DNA of 64,000 nucleotides from DATLWN01 sp964422615 (GTDB lineage: Bacteria > Pseudomonadota > Zetaproteobacteria > Mariprofundales > Mariprofundaceae): the NCBI GenBank assembly GCA_964422615.1, contig CAYRBJ010000002.1, forward strand, positions 68,092 through 132,091, written 5' to 3'. A program made the position numbers and the translations under genes. Shown here one piece after another: positions 25,975-34,744 of the stretch (within the stretch, counting starts at the first letter, position 1; the number at the start of each line of letters is the position of its first letter). The notes below the pieces were generated by a model, which saw only the letters and a program-made list of their open reading frames with translations, searched no databases and was not told where the DNA came from.

Positions 25975-26928
25975 TTAGACGTGAACCGTGGTCTGGACGC
26001 GGCGGATATTGGCCACGCCACCGTCGAGCACGACAGTATCGGTGGTCATGAACTTGCCGCCGGCATCGTTGCCGACCTTGACGTGCTGGACATAGGCGCC
26101 GCTGGTCAGGCCGGTAGCGATGAACAGCACGTCATCACTTGTCACCAACTCATCTCGGGCCAGTACGCGCGTCGTATCGATACCTTCCTTCTTGCAGGCC
26201 TCGATCTCGAAATCCTTCTGGGGTGCCATGCGGCCGAACATCTCGGAGCCCATGGCGCGTGCAGCACAAGCGGTGACGATGCCCTCGGGTGTGCCACCGA
26301 TGCCGAACAGGGCATCGCATCCCATGTTTAGAATCGCCTGAATCGCACCGTTGACGTCGCCATCCGAGGCCAGGCGCACCTTGGCACCGCAACTGTAGAT
26401 CTCCTGCAGCAGGTCCTTGTGCCGCGGCTTTTCCAGAACGAAGACCTTGATGTCGCGAATGTCCTTGCCCAAGGCACGGGCCAGCTGCTGCAGGCGCTCG
26501 GCAGTGGGAGCCTCGGCGTCGATCTTGCCACGTGCGGCCTTGGGATAGACCTGCTTGTCCATATAGAAACAGGAGCCCGGGCGGTACATCGCACCCTCGG
26601 GAGCGGCGGCCAGAGTCACGATGGAGCCCGGCATATCCTTGGCAAACAGGTTGGTGCCCTCGATGGGGTCGACGGCGATGTCGATGCCGATACCCTCGCC
26701 GGTGCCGACGACCTCACCGTCGTACAGGGCCGGAGCCTCGTCCTTGGCGCCCTCACCGATGACGATCATGCCGCGCATGTGCACGTGGTTGATGCGCTCA
26801 CGCATGGCGTCCACGGCCAGACCATCGCCCTCGTCCTTTTTCCCTGAGCCCACGAACGGGGCGCAGGCGCGGGCGGCAGCCTCGCAGACTTCGACGAGGT
26901 CAATCTTCAGATCAGCAACACTGGCCAT
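25975..26928 (-). CDS. glpX: Fructose-1,6-bisphosphatase, class II (GlpX)
   Basis: In this 317-aa enzyme the metal-binding set is seen in VIGEGAKDEAPALYDGE near residue 57 and VDPIEGTNLFAKDMPGS near 86. GIGGTPEGIVTACA near 190 is the family signature. GlpX-type enzymes remove the 1-phosphate of fructose 1,6-bisphosphate, and in several autotrophs also act on sedoheptulose 1,7-bisphosphate. No class I FBPase is seen in the window. It is the first gene of the tight operon part, 107 bp after the inositol-phosphatase-like gene. Confidence 0.93.
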   Translation of the reverse strand: MASVADLKIDLVEVCEAAARACAPFVGSGKKDEGDGLAVDAMRERINHVHMRGMIVIGEGAKDEAPALYDGEVVGTGEGIGIDIAVDPIEGTNLFAKDMPGSIVTLAAAPEGAMYRPGSCFYMDKQVYPKAARGKIDAEAPTAERLQQLARALGKDIRDIKVFVLEKPRHKDLLQEIYSCGAKVRLASDGDVNGAIQAILNMGCDALFGIGGTPEGIVTACAARAMGSEMFGRMAPQKDFEIEACKKEGIDTTRVLARDELVTSDDVLFIATGLTSGAYVQHVKVGNDAGGKFMTTDTVVLDGGVANIRRVQTTVHV

Positions 26929-27035
26929 GTAAACTCTCCCCCAAAATGCTCCCCGAATTGCTCCCAGCGGGGCCGGGAATACTAGCGGATGGCAGGTTGA
27001 AAAGCGAGCGTATAGTAACCGGAAAGTTTTTGGGC

Positions 27036-27842
27036 TTAGTCGTTGTCTAGCATGGCCAGCAAGGTGTCATGAACCTCCGGATTGGCGCCGGCGACGATGG
27101 ACGAAACCAACCGGCTGGCATCGGAGGGGTGGTAGCCGTTGAAATCACTGACGATACCGCCGGCCTCCTCGACGAGCAGGTAGCCGGCCGCGTAGTCCCA
27201 CAGTTTTTCGCTGCCATGGATGATGAACTGGCCTCGTCCTGCTGCCAGCCAGCCCCATTCCAGGGCGCAACTGCCGATGTTGCGCTGGCTGCGGTAACGC
27301 TTATTGCCGGCAAGCAGCCCACGCAGTTGCTCGGGCAAGCGCTTGAAATCGATAAAGCCGATGCTTTGCCGGAGCACCTGCGTGGTCGATGTGTGGATGA
27401 GCGAACCGTTCAGCCAAGCACCACCGCCCTTGATGGCATGGAAGCTCTCGTCCCGTACCGGGTCGTGAATACAGGCCAGGACCGTCCGCCCATGCTCGAT
27501 CAGAGCCACGGATGAGGCGAAGCAGGGGAATGCGGCCGTGAAATTGCTGGTGCCGTCCAGCGGATCGACGCACCAGAACCGGCCGTCCTGCTGCAGACAG
27601 GCATTCTGTTCGTCTTCCGTCATTTCCTCACCGAGAAAACGGACCTCCGGAGCCAGCGCCTGCAGACGATCGCGAATGAAGGCCTGGCAGTGAAGGTCGG
27701 TTTCGGTGACGACGGAGCCGTCGGATTTGGTGACTGTCGTTCCTTCCTGCTCATGGAAAGCAGGGAGAAGGATGCGTTGTCCCGCTTCGCGCAACAGCTC
27801 GATGACAGCCTCGCAGTATCTGGTTTCCCGGCGCAAATTCAT
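27036..27842 (-). CDS. Inositol monophosphatase-family sugar phosphatase
   Basis: The 268-aa protein carries the Li-sensitive phosphatase metal sites: GEE at residues 71-73, VDPLDGTSNF at 92-101, and WDYAAG near 216. The family covers inositol monophosphatase, 3'-phosphoadenosine 5'-phosphate phosphatase (CysQ) and archaeal-type fructose 1,6-bisphosphatase. Sequence alone does not choose. Location at the head of the carbon operon, beside glpX, makes a sugar-bisphosphatase role plausible. It is divergent from the PPi-PFK gene with a 71-bp spacer. Confidence 0.8.
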   Translation of the reverse strand: MNLRRETRYCEAVIELLREAGQRILLPAFHEQEGTTVTKSDGSVVTETDLHCQAFIRDRLQALAPEVRFLGEEMTEDEQNACLQQDGRFWCVDPLDGTSNFTAAFPCFASSVALIEHGRTVLACIHDPVRDESFHAIKGGGAWLNGSLIHTSTTQVLRQSIGFIDFKRLPEQLRGLLAGNKRYRSQRNIGSCALEWGWLAAGRGQFIIHGSEKLWDYAAGYLLVEEAGGIVSDFNGYHPSDASRLVSSIVAGANPEVHDTLLAMLDND

Positions 27843-27913
27843 CCCCCCCCTTTTATGTGTAAGGCGTGCTAGGCTAAGGCACGCAATTTCAGAACCTTAC
27901 AGGGAGGTGGTAC

Positions 27914-29092
27914 GTGCTCAAAGGGAAGATGGTCATTGGACAATCCGGCGGGCCGACGGTGGTGATCAACCAGTCACTGGTCGGCGCGGTCTTGGCGGCG
28001 AGAAAAAGAGCGGAGATCACCGGCATCCTCGGGGCGTGTCACGGCATCGCCGGCATCATGAACGAGGATTTTGTCGATCTGACCACGCAGTCAAAAGGGC
28101 AGTTGGAGCGTGTGGCCAACACGCCGGCCGCGGCTCTGGGCTCGGTACGCCTGAAGCCCGGCAAGGCCGAATGCGAGAAGGTTTTCTCGGTATTCCGCAA
28201 GTACGATGTGCGCTACTTCTTCTACATCGGGGGCAACGATTCGGCCGAGACCGCCAGCATCATCGCCGACATGGCCAAGTCGTCGCAGTACGATTTCTGC
28301 ACCGTGCATATTCCGAAGACCATCGACAACGACCTGAAGGTTACCGATCACTGTCCGGGATTCGCCTCGGCGGCACGCTTCGTGGCCCTGGCCTTCATGG
28401 GCGACGATCGTGACAACCGCGCCCTGGCCGGCGTAAAAATCAATGTGGTCATGGGGCGTAACGCCGGTTTCCTCACCGCTGCCTCGGCCCTGGCCAGGCA
28501 GGACGACGACGACGGGCCACACCTGATCTATCTGCCGGAGCGTCCGTTCGACCGCGAGAAGTTCAAGGCGGACGTGAAGAAGATATACGGGAAACTCGGC
28601 CGCTGCGTGATCGCGGTGTCCGAGGGTGTGGCCGATGCCGACGGGCAGCCGATCGTCAGCACCGGTGAAAAGGATTCGCACGGAAATGTGCAGCTCTCGG
28701 GCACCGGGGCACTCGGCGATACGCTGGCAGCGCTGGTCAAGGAGGCCTTTGCCGGAGAGAAGGTGCGCGTGCGCGCCGATACCTTCGGCTATCTGCAACG
28801 GAGCTTCCCCACCATCGTCTCCGAGGTGGATGCCGAGGAGGCACGCATGGTCGGCAAATTCGCGGTCAGGCATGCCGTCAAAAGCAGGGACAACGGCTCG
28901 GTGGCCATCCGGCGGTTGAAGGACAAACCCTATGAAAGTACCTGTTTCATCACACCGCTTCACTCGGTGGCGCGCGAGGCCACGCATATGAAGGATGCGT
29001 TCATCAATGCCGCCGGTAACGACATCACCAAGGCCTGGCTGGACTATGTGCGCCCTCTGGTCGGCAAACTGCCGAAGATGGGCCGTTTATGA
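27914..29092 (+). CDS. pfp: PPi-dependent phosphofructokinase
   Basis: The 392-aa phosphofructokinase starts at GTG with AGGGAGGTG before it. The phosphate-donor site reads GGND at residues 106-109, with Asp where ATP enzymes have Gly. The catalytic loop reads PKTIDND at 134-140, with Lys where ATP enzymes have Gly. These two changes are diagnostic of pyrophosphate use. The reaction is reversible, so it can serve glycolysis or gluconeogenesis; related enzymes in methanotrophs also act on sedoheptulose 7-phosphate. It is divergent from the sugar-phosphatase operon. Confidence 0.9.
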   Translation: MLKGKMVIGQSGGPTVVINQSLVGAVLAARKRAEITGILGACHGIAGIMNEDFVDLTTQSKGQLERVANTPAAALGSVRLKPGKAECEKVFSVFRKYDVRYFFYIGGNDSAETASIIADMAKSSQYDFCTVHIPKTIDNDLKVTDHCPGFASAARFVALAFMGDDRDNRALAGVKINVVMGRNAGFLTAASALARQDDDDGPHLIYLPERPFDREKFKADVKKIYGKLGRCVIAVSEGVADADGQPIVSTGEKDSHGNVQLSGTGALGDTLAALVKEAFAGEKVRVRADTFGYLQRSFPTIVSEVDAEEARMVGKFAVRHAVKSRDNGSVAIRRLKDKPYESTCFITPLHSVAREATHMKDAFINAAGNDITKAWLDYVRPLVGKLPKMGRL

Positions 29093-29201
29093 TCTGATTT
29101 CGCGCGTTCGCCTGATTTGACAATGCACATGCCGGCATCTATATCCCTGTCTCCTTCATGTTCTGGGGTCCGAGCATATTGCTCCCCCAAAGGAGGGTAT
29201 G

Positions 29202-29579
29202 ATGAAACAGCTGAAGGTATATCTGTTTGTTTGTTCCATGTTTTTGCTGGTTCCCGTCTGCACCGCGCCGGCCATGGCCCAGGATATGGACACCCATGAT
29301 GGCGTGATCACGATCCTGTCTCCCAAGAACGGTGCCGTGCTGCACAGCGGTTCGAACATCAAGCTGAGCTACAATGTGCATCTGAGCCCGAGCGGCAATC
29401 ACCTGCACATCTATGTCGATGACCACGACCCGATCATTGATCGTGATGTCAGCAATTGCCCCTGCAGCATGACGCTGCCGCATCTTTCGCCGGGCAAGCA
29501 TCGGGTGGCGGTGAAGGAGGCCATGGTCAACCATGTACTGACCGGTGTGCAGGCCATGGTGATGTTTACCGTCAAATAG
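29202..29579 (+). CDS. Secreted small protein, Ig-like fold suspected
   Basis: The 125-aa precursor has a signal peptide ending in PAMAQ (about residue 27). The mature part opens with DGVITILSPKNGAVLHSGSNIKLSYNVHL, typical of a beta-sandwich domain. A His- and Asp-rich stretch follows (HLHIYVDDHDPIIDRD) and two Cys (NCPCSM). The pattern resembles periplasmic chaperone-like or metal-handling proteins, but no named family is certain. GGAGG fits ATG 29202 better than ATG 29199 by spacing. It lies 10 bp before the four-span membrane protein, so both may form one unit. Confidence 0.65.
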   Translation: MKQLKVYLFVCSMFLLVPVCTAPAMAQDMDTHDGVITILSPKNGAVLHSGSNIKLSYNVHLSPSGNHLHIYVDDHDPIIDRDVSNCPCSMTLPHLSPGKHRVAVKEAMVNHVLTGVQAMVMFTVK

Positions 29580-29589
29580 ACGCACTATT

Positions 29590-30012
29590 GTGAGTTCCGC
29601 CAACCTGCAAAACCTGATCTATGCCCTGATCCAGGTCGTCCATAATTTTGGCGCCGTATTCGTGATCGGGTTGTCCGTCTACGGTATTGGCTGGTTGCGC
29701 CGGGAATTGCCGATACAGCGGCGGCTGGCCATGTGGCTGGCCGTCGCCTGGGCAGTCCAGGTGGCCGGCGGTGTCGCTTTCGGGGCGACGAGCTATTTCT
29801 TCTATGGGCATTTTCCGGACATTCACGGCATTGCGGTCGATGCCCTGTCCGTCAAGATTGCCTGTGCCTCGGGCGGCTTGCTGATCTCGATCCTCTATTT
29901 CGAACTCGGCCCCAGGGGATGGTTCCGCAACTCCATCCCCGTCTGGGTGTTGTCGCTGGTGCTCGGCTGCACCGCCCTGACCGCTGCCGCCTTTCTACGC
30001 TGGTTTTCCTGA
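29590..30012 (+). CDS. Four-span membrane protein, unknown
   Basis: The 140-aa protein from GTG has four hydrophobic segments (about residues 15-35, 43-65, 82-103 and 115-135). It has few charged residues apart from RRELPIQRR between the first two. The single His in VVHNFGAVFV and those in GHFPDIHG could be heme or metal ligands, but this is speculation. The Ig-like secreted protein directly upstream suggests a shared function. No family is recognised. Confidence 0.6.
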   Translation: MSSANLQNLIYALIQVVHNFGAVFVIGLSVYGIGWLRRELPIQRRLAMWLAVAWAVQVAGGVAFGATSYFFYGHFPDIHGIAVDALSVKIACASGGLLISILYFELGPRGWFRNSIPVWVLSLVLGCTALTAAAFLRWFS

Positions 30013-30187
30013 AACAGATGTGATCACGGCCTGGCTGGATGAAATCCCGGCCAGACTGTACCATGGCGCATCCTGCTGTGCCGATGTCGTCAGCAGGACC
30101 GGGACGGCCATGTGCCGAGGCTACCCATCCGGCAAATGGGAGCTGACTTGATCTGGGGGATCAAAGAACAAGCGGGGGGGAGGGATC

Positions 30188-31399
30188 ATGAACTCATCGA
30201 GTTCAGATGTGTTTTTTTTGACCATGGGTGCGGCCATGGTGTTGGCTATGCATGCCGGATTTGCCTTTCTGGAGGCGGGTACGGTACGCAAGAAGAACCA
30301 GGTCAATGCCCTGGTCAGGGTGCTGACCGACTTTGGTTTCGCCACTGTGGCCTATTTCTTTATCGGATTCACCGTGGCCTACGGCGTGGACTTTTTTGCC
30401 CCGGTCGCCAAGCTGAATGTGCTGAAAGGCGGCAGTCACGGCTACGAGCTGGTGCACTTCTTCTTTCTGCTGACCTTTGCCGCGGCCGTGCCGGCGATCA
30501 TCTCCGGCGGCATAACCGAGCGCATCCGTTTCTGGCCGAATGTACTGGCGACCACCATTCTGGTGGGTTTGATCTATCCGTTTTACGAAGGCTTGGCATG
30601 GAACGGTAATTTTGGGTTCCAGCACTGGCTGAAAGGTGAGTTCGGCGCTCCCTTCCATGATTTCGCCGGTTCGGTGGTCGTGCACGCCATGGGCGGATTC
30701 CTGGCGCTCGGGGCCGTCGTCATGCTGGGGGCGCGCAAGGGGCGCTACGGGCCTGCCGGCCGGGTCAATGCCATCCTGCCGTCCAGCATCCCCTTTCTGG
30801 CCCTGGGTTCGTGGATTCTCTGCGTCGGCTGGTTCGGGTTCAACGTGATGAGCGCCGGCAGGGTCGATGCCGTGTCCGGGCTCGTGGCCCTGAATTCGCT
30901 GCTGGCCATGGTCGGAGGGTTGCTGGCCGCCCTGGTGGCAGGGCGCAACGATCCGGGCTTCGTACACAACGGTGCCCTGGCTGGGCTGGTGGCCATCTGT
31001 GCCGGTTCCGATCTTGTCCACCCCATCGGGGCGCTGGTGATTGGCGCGGTGGCCGGTGCGGCCTTCGTCTATGGTTTCGAGTTGGTTCAGAGTCGTCTGA
31101 AGCTGGATGATGTGCTGGGGGTGGTGCCGCTGCACGGCGGTGCCGGTATCTGGGGCGGCATCGCCGCCGGCATTTTTGGCCAGACCTCTTTGGGAGGAGC
31201 CGGCGGTGTCAGCTTCATGTCGCAACTGATCGGTACCCTGACCGGCCTGGCCATCGCGGTTGGTGGCGGTTTCCTCGTTTTCGGTCTATTACAGGCCACG
31301 ATCGGTATCCGTCTGAACGAAGAGGATGAACACCGCGGCGCCGATCTTTCCATCCACCAGATCTCCGCCTATCCCGAAGACGATATGAGCCAGCTGTAG
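30188..31399 (+). CDS. amt: Ammonium transporter (Amt/MEP/Rh)
   Basis: The 403-aa protein has 11 membrane segments. The conserved twin-His pore residues lie in VVVHAMGG and SDLVHPIGA (bacterial Amt has His168 and His318), with EAGTVRKKNQVNAL at the start and PLHGGAGIWGG near 315. The C-terminal tail is short. It takes up NH4+. No glnK gene follows; the next gene converges. GGGGGGAGGG precedes the ATG. I saw no clear sigma-54 promoter in the 175-bp upstream spacer. Confidence 0.92.
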   Translation: MNSSSSDVFFLTMGAAMVLAMHAGFAFLEAGTVRKKNQVNALVRVLTDFGFATVAYFFIGFTVAYGVDFFAPVAKLNVLKGGSHGYELVHFFFLLTFAAAVPAIISGGITERIRFWPNVLATTILVGLIYPFYEGLAWNGNFGFQHWLKGEFGAPFHDFAGSVVVHAMGGFLALGAVVMLGARKGRYGPAGRVNAILPSSIPFLALGSWILCVGWFGFNVMSAGRVDAVSGLVALNSLLAMVGGLLAALVAGRNDPGFVHNGALAGLVAICAGSDLVHPIGALVIGAVAGAAFVYGFELVQSRLKLDDVLGVVPLHGGAGIWGGIAAGIFGQTSLGGAGGVSFMSQLIGTLTGLAIAVGGGFLVFGLLQATIGIRLNEEDEHRGADLSIHQISAYPEDDMSQL

Positions 31400-31410
31400 G
31401 AGCGGCCTGG

Positions 31411-32118
31411 CTACGTCCCTGCGCGGGATTTGCACAGGGCAAGCCAGGCCTGCACCAACGTATCGCAGAAGGCATGCATGGGTGCGATCCGCGTCAGGTG
31501 GTGGCGGATTTCCCGGATACCCTCGGGGCCCAGATGGCGGCGCTCATCGTCGCCGGCCCCGATCCATCTCTCGATCACCGATTCGTCAACCTCGGCATGG
31601 AACTGCAGTCCGTACTGGCAACTGCCGAGGCGGAAGGCCTGGTTCGGTACGTTCGGGTGATGGGCGAGCAGCATGGCCCCGGGTGGCAGCGAGAAGGTTT
31701 CCCCATGCCATTGGATGATCTGCAGGCCGGCATCGGGCAGGGCGGAGAACAGGGGATCCTCGCCGGAGGCCGGTGTCGGGAATACCGGGTACCAGCCCAG
31801 CTCCCACACGGGGGAGCGCGTGATGTGCGCCTGGCCAGCCTTGGCCAGCAATTGTGCTCCGAGGCAGATGCCGAGCACGGGAAAGTCCTCGGCGATGGCC
31901 AGCCGCAGCAGTTCCAGTTCGTTCCGGATATACGGAAGTTCATCGTTGGCCGACTGGGGGCCGCCCATGACGATCAGCCCGTGATATCCAGACAGCGATT
32001 CCGGCACCGGCATTTGCTCCACATGGCAGAAGTCGATGACATGATCTGCCTGCGACAGCGCATCGGCCAGCCTGGCCGGCGGTTCGATATTCTTATGCTG
32101 CAGGACCAGGAATTTCAT
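31411..32118 (-). CDS. Class I glutamine amidotransferase-like protein
   Basis: In this 235-aa protein the nucleophile-elbow motif GICLGAQLLA near residue 84 holds the catalytic Cys, and the HAEV stretch near 181 the catalytic His. The opening MKFLVLQHKNIEPP is the typical start of the GMP-synthase-like GATase family (YfeJ-type), so ATG 32118 is right. It stands alone without a synthase domain. Only 3 bases separate the ATG from the end of a palindromic element, and no ribosome-binding site is visible. It is convergent with amt. Confidence 0.85.
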   Translation of the reverse strand: MKFLVLQHKNIEPPARLADALSQADHVIDFCHVEQMPVPESLSGYHGLIVMGGPQSANDELPYIRNELELLRLAIAEDFPVLGICLGAQLLAKAGQAHITRSPVWELGWYPVFPTPASGEDPLFSALPDAGLQIIQWHGETFSLPPGAMLLAHHPNVPNQAFRLGSCQYGLQFHAEVDESVIERWIGAGDDERRHLGPEGIREIRHHLTRIAPMHAFCDTLVQAWLALCKSRAGT

Positions 32119-32121
32119 CGA

Positions 32122-32285
32122 TAGGGCCCGTTCACACAAAAGCCAAGCGCAGCGACGAGGCGATTTTTAAACGATGCTGCGTTACTCGTCTTTCATTTGG
32201 ATGCACCAAACTTCGCTCCTCTTGCCTTGCCTGACCATATTTCTGGCAGCAGCGCTTCGTTCGGATTTTGTGTGAACGGACCCTA
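32122..32285. repeat. 164-bp palindromic, MITE-like element
   Basis: Terminal arms of 20 bp, TAGGGCCCGTTCACACAAAA at 32122-32141 and TTTTGTGTGAACGGACCCTA at 32266-32285, are complementary in 19 of 20 positions. The interior contains a further loosely paired stretch (AAGCGC near each arm) and no coding frame of note. It has neither transposase nor clear target duplication. Its left end abuts the start codon of the amidotransferase gene and its right end is 28 bp before the TrpD2/YbiB gene. Size and symmetry suggest a miniature transposable or REP/BIME-like repeat. Confidence 0.7.
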
Positions 32286-32313
32286 GCTTAACAACGCCGG
32301 GCCGTGGTACAAC

Positions 32314-33285
32314 ATGGGCATGCCGATGGATGCAAAGGCGGTGGCCGCATTGCTGCGCCGGGTGGCGCGAGGCAGGCATGGCCATGAACATCTGAGTATG
32401 GACGAGGCCGAGGGTATCCTCGCCGCCCTGCTCGAACCGGATGCCGATCCGCTGCAGTTGGGAGCATTTTTGATCGCCCAGCGCATGAAGGGGGAAACGG
32501 CGCCGGAGCTGGCCGGCTTCGTGCGCGCGGCCCGAAACAGGGTCACGGGATACGGGCATATCCGGGCGGCGGATGGCTGCGTCGATCTGCCTTGTTATGC
32601 CGGCAAGCGCCGCGCCGCCCCCATGCACCTGGCGGCGGCGCTCGAGGCCCGCGATGCTGGAATCCCCATATTTGTGCATGGTGTAGCGCACATCGAGGGG
32701 CGACTCAGCGCCTGGCAGGCGCTCGCAGCCGCCGGCGTGGCCCGGGCAGGGAGCCTCGAGCAGGCGCAGGCGGTGCTGCGGCGCGACGGCATCGTCTATG
32801 CCGATCTGGCCGAGCTGTGTCCGGCGCTGTTCCACATTTACGGCCTGCGTCCGAAGCTCGGCGTGCGCTCGTTCGCCCATACAGTGGCGCGCCTGCTCAA
32901 TCCGCTTGGCTGTGCGGGGCAGCTGAACGGCTGTTTCCATACCCCCTATGCCGACAGGATGGCCGGCGCCAATGCGCTGCTCGGTCAGGCGCATTCGCTG
33001 ATCTTCATGGGCGCGGAGGGCGAGCCCGAGCTGTATGCCGAGCGGCAGAAGCTGGTGGCCATGCAGCGCGGCGATGATATCCGCCTGCTCGACCTGCCCG
33101 ATAGCGGTTGCGATCCGTACCCGAAGCAGAGGAGCGGGGCGGAGGCCATGGCGGCGCGTTTCGCGGCTATACTGAACGGGGAGATGGATGCGCGCGAAAC
33201 GGCAACGTTGGCACGCATGCGCGCTGCCTTCCGCTGGGCCGCCGGCGGCGAGCTGCCGGCAGACTGGGTGATCATGGAGGTATGA
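32314..33285 (+). CDS. TrpD2/YbiB-like anthranilate phosphoribosyltransferase-fold protein
   Basis: The 323-aa protein has the N-terminal helical domain with EAEGILAALLEPDADPLQLGAFLIAQRMKGET. It then has the phosphoribosyltransferase-like core, YAGKRRAAPMHLAAALEARDAGIPIFVHG near 96 and RPKLGVRSFAHTVARLLNPL near 188. The catalytic GTGGD loop of TrpD is absent, which is typical of YbiB, a nucleic-acid-binding relative. Three possible ATG starts lie in the first five codons, with no clear ribosome-binding site. Confidence 0.75.
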   Translation: MGMPMDAKAVAALLRRVARGRHGHEHLSMDEAEGILAALLEPDADPLQLGAFLIAQRMKGETAPELAGFVRAARNRVTGYGHIRAADGCVDLPCYAGKRRAAPMHLAAALEARDAGIPIFVHGVAHIEGRLSAWQALAAAGVARAGSLEQAQAVLRRDGIVYADLAELCPALFHIYGLRPKLGVRSFAHTVARLLNPLGCAGQLNGCFHTPYADRMAGANALLGQAHSLIFMGAEGEPELYAERQKLVAMQRGDDIRLLDLPDSGCDPYPKQRSGAEAMAARFAAILNGEMDARETATLARMRAAFRWAAGGELPADWVIMEV

Positions 33286-33287
33286 CA

Positions 33288-33845
33288 ATGGCAAGGGTAC
33301 TGGTTCCGTTCACCAGGGGGGTGGAGGAGATCGAATGCATTGCCGTGGTCGATATCCTGCGCCGGGCCGGCGTCGAGGTGTGCTTGGCCAGTCTCGACGG
33401 CAGGCCAGTGACCGGGCGCTCCGCCATCACCATCCAGCCCGATGCGCCACTTGCCGAGGTGATCAATGATGCCTGGGATATGGTGGTATTGCCTGGCGGT
33501 CTTCCGAATGCGCATCTGCTGCGCGACGATGCCAACGTCAAGGCGGTCGTGACCCGACTACGTGAACAGCAGAAGCCGGTGGCGGCGATCTGTGCGGCCC
33601 CGACGGCGCTGGCCGCCTACGGCGTGCTGGATGGCCGGCGTGTCACCTCCCATCCGGGGGTGGCCGACGAGGTGCGCACGCGGGCACCGGCGGCCGTCTA
33701 TGTCGACGAGGCCGTGGTCGAGGACGACTTTCTGACCACCAGTCGCGGTGCCGGCACGGCCGTTGAATTCGCCCTGCGCCTCGTCGCCCGCCTGTGCGGC
33801 GAAGACAAGGCGAGTGAGGTGAGGACAGCCATCGTCGCCCCGTGA
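33288..33845 (+). CDS. DJ-1/PfpI-family protein
   Basis: The 185-aa protein has the nucleophilic-elbow Cys in PVAAICAAPTALA near residue 105, the conserved acidic residue in GVEEIECIAVVD near 15, and the ending LTTSRGAGTAVEFALRLV. These match the DJ-1 subfamily (YajL), a redox-sensing chaperone or glyoxalase/deglycase-like protein. GGAGGT lies 6 nt before the ATG, at the end of the preceding gene, so the two genes are probably co-transcribed. Confidence 0.88.
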   Translation: MARVLVPFTRGVEEIECIAVVDILRRAGVEVCLASLDGRPVTGRSAITIQPDAPLAEVINDAWDMVVLPGGLPNAHLLRDDANVKAVVTRLREQQKPVAAICAAPTALAAYGVLDGRRVTSHPGVADEVRTRAPAAVYVDEAVVEDDFLTTSRGAGTAVEFALRLVARLCGEDKASEVRTAIVAP

Positions 33846-34030
33846 GAGGCGCGATTCCATCTCCAATTCGGCACTTTGGGTTCTTTGTTTGCATCCCGTT
33901 TGGGACGCCGGATGATCCCGCCATGCCTTGCACTGCGTGCCTCAATCAACTTCAATCCTTGACGAGCGCATTCATGAATCTTCCGAGCCCTGTCGCGCCA
34001 TAGGGCCAGTCATTCACCCAGGAGGAGCCC

Positions 34031-34486
34031 ATGCACGAGCAAGACAATGCCAACGTAATCACCATCCTCAACCGCATTTTGGAAATGGAACTGGCAGGCG
34101 TTGTGCGCTATACGCACTACTCTCTGATGGTCTTCGGCTATAGCCGCATCCCGATCATCTCCTGGCTGCGGGACAATGCCAGCGAAAGCCTGGATCACGC
34201 GCAGCGCGCGGGCGAAATGATTACCCTGCTAGGTGGCCATCCGTCGCTGCAGATTGGGCCGCTGCTGGAAACGGAAAAACACGACATCGGGGATATCCTG
34301 CGCGAGAGCTTCGAACACGAGAAAGCAGCGGTGTTGCTCTACCACGAACTGTTGAAAACCGCGGAGGGCAAATCCGTGCTCATTGAGGAATATGCTCGGG
34401 AGATGGTCGCCACGGAAGAAATGGACCTCGACGAGATCAACAAGATGCTGCGAAAACCCGGAGATATCGAAAGCTTCAAGGGCTGA
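34031..34486 (+). CDS. bfr: Bacterioferritin/ferritin-like protein
   Basis: The 151-aa four-helix protein has di-iron-type residues in LEMELAGVVRYTHYSL (helix A), DHAQRAGEM (helix B), SFEHEKAAVLLY (helix C) and ATEEMDLDEIN (helix D). Compared with classic Bfr, the helix D ligand pattern E-X2-H is EEMD here, with no His. The heme Met of helix B is not obvious. This subgroup is common in proteobacteria and annotated as bacterioferritin. GGAGGAG lies 3 nt before the ATG. It likely stores iron. Confidence 0.75.
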   Translation: MHEQDNANVITILNRILEMELAGVVRYTHYSLMVFGYSRIPIISWLRDNASESLDHAQRAGEMITLLGGHPSLQIGPLLETEKHDIGDILRESFEHEKAAVLLYHELLKTAEGKSVLIEEYAREMVATEEMDLDEINKMLRKPGDIESFKG

Positions 34487-34744
34487 TACCCATAGGACAA
34501 CGAGTATTGTGCCCAGCATTTGCTTTCAGGACCTACGGCCCGATGCAGACCTACTGAGCCCGAGCCGCGACTTGCGTATTGATGCAAACAGTGGCGATAG
34601 CAAAAGCAGCGACACGATATGAAGGGTCTTCATAAGATAATCACCCTACCCACGTTGACGATTCTTAAATGCACAGCAGATACGAATAGAGCGTAGCAGG
34701 CATGCATCCATGACATTTGGCTGCGAATCCATAACATACGGCGC

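Noticed and set aside
19027..29092. Complete Calvin-cycle operon
   Set aside because: RuBisCO, phosphoribulokinase and a cbbR regulator are absent from the window, so only a supporting enzyme cluster is claimed.
30013..30187. Sigma-54 promoter upstream of amt
   Set aside because: Candidate GG-N10-GC spacing occurs once but the surrounding bases do not fit TGGCAC-N5-TTGC.
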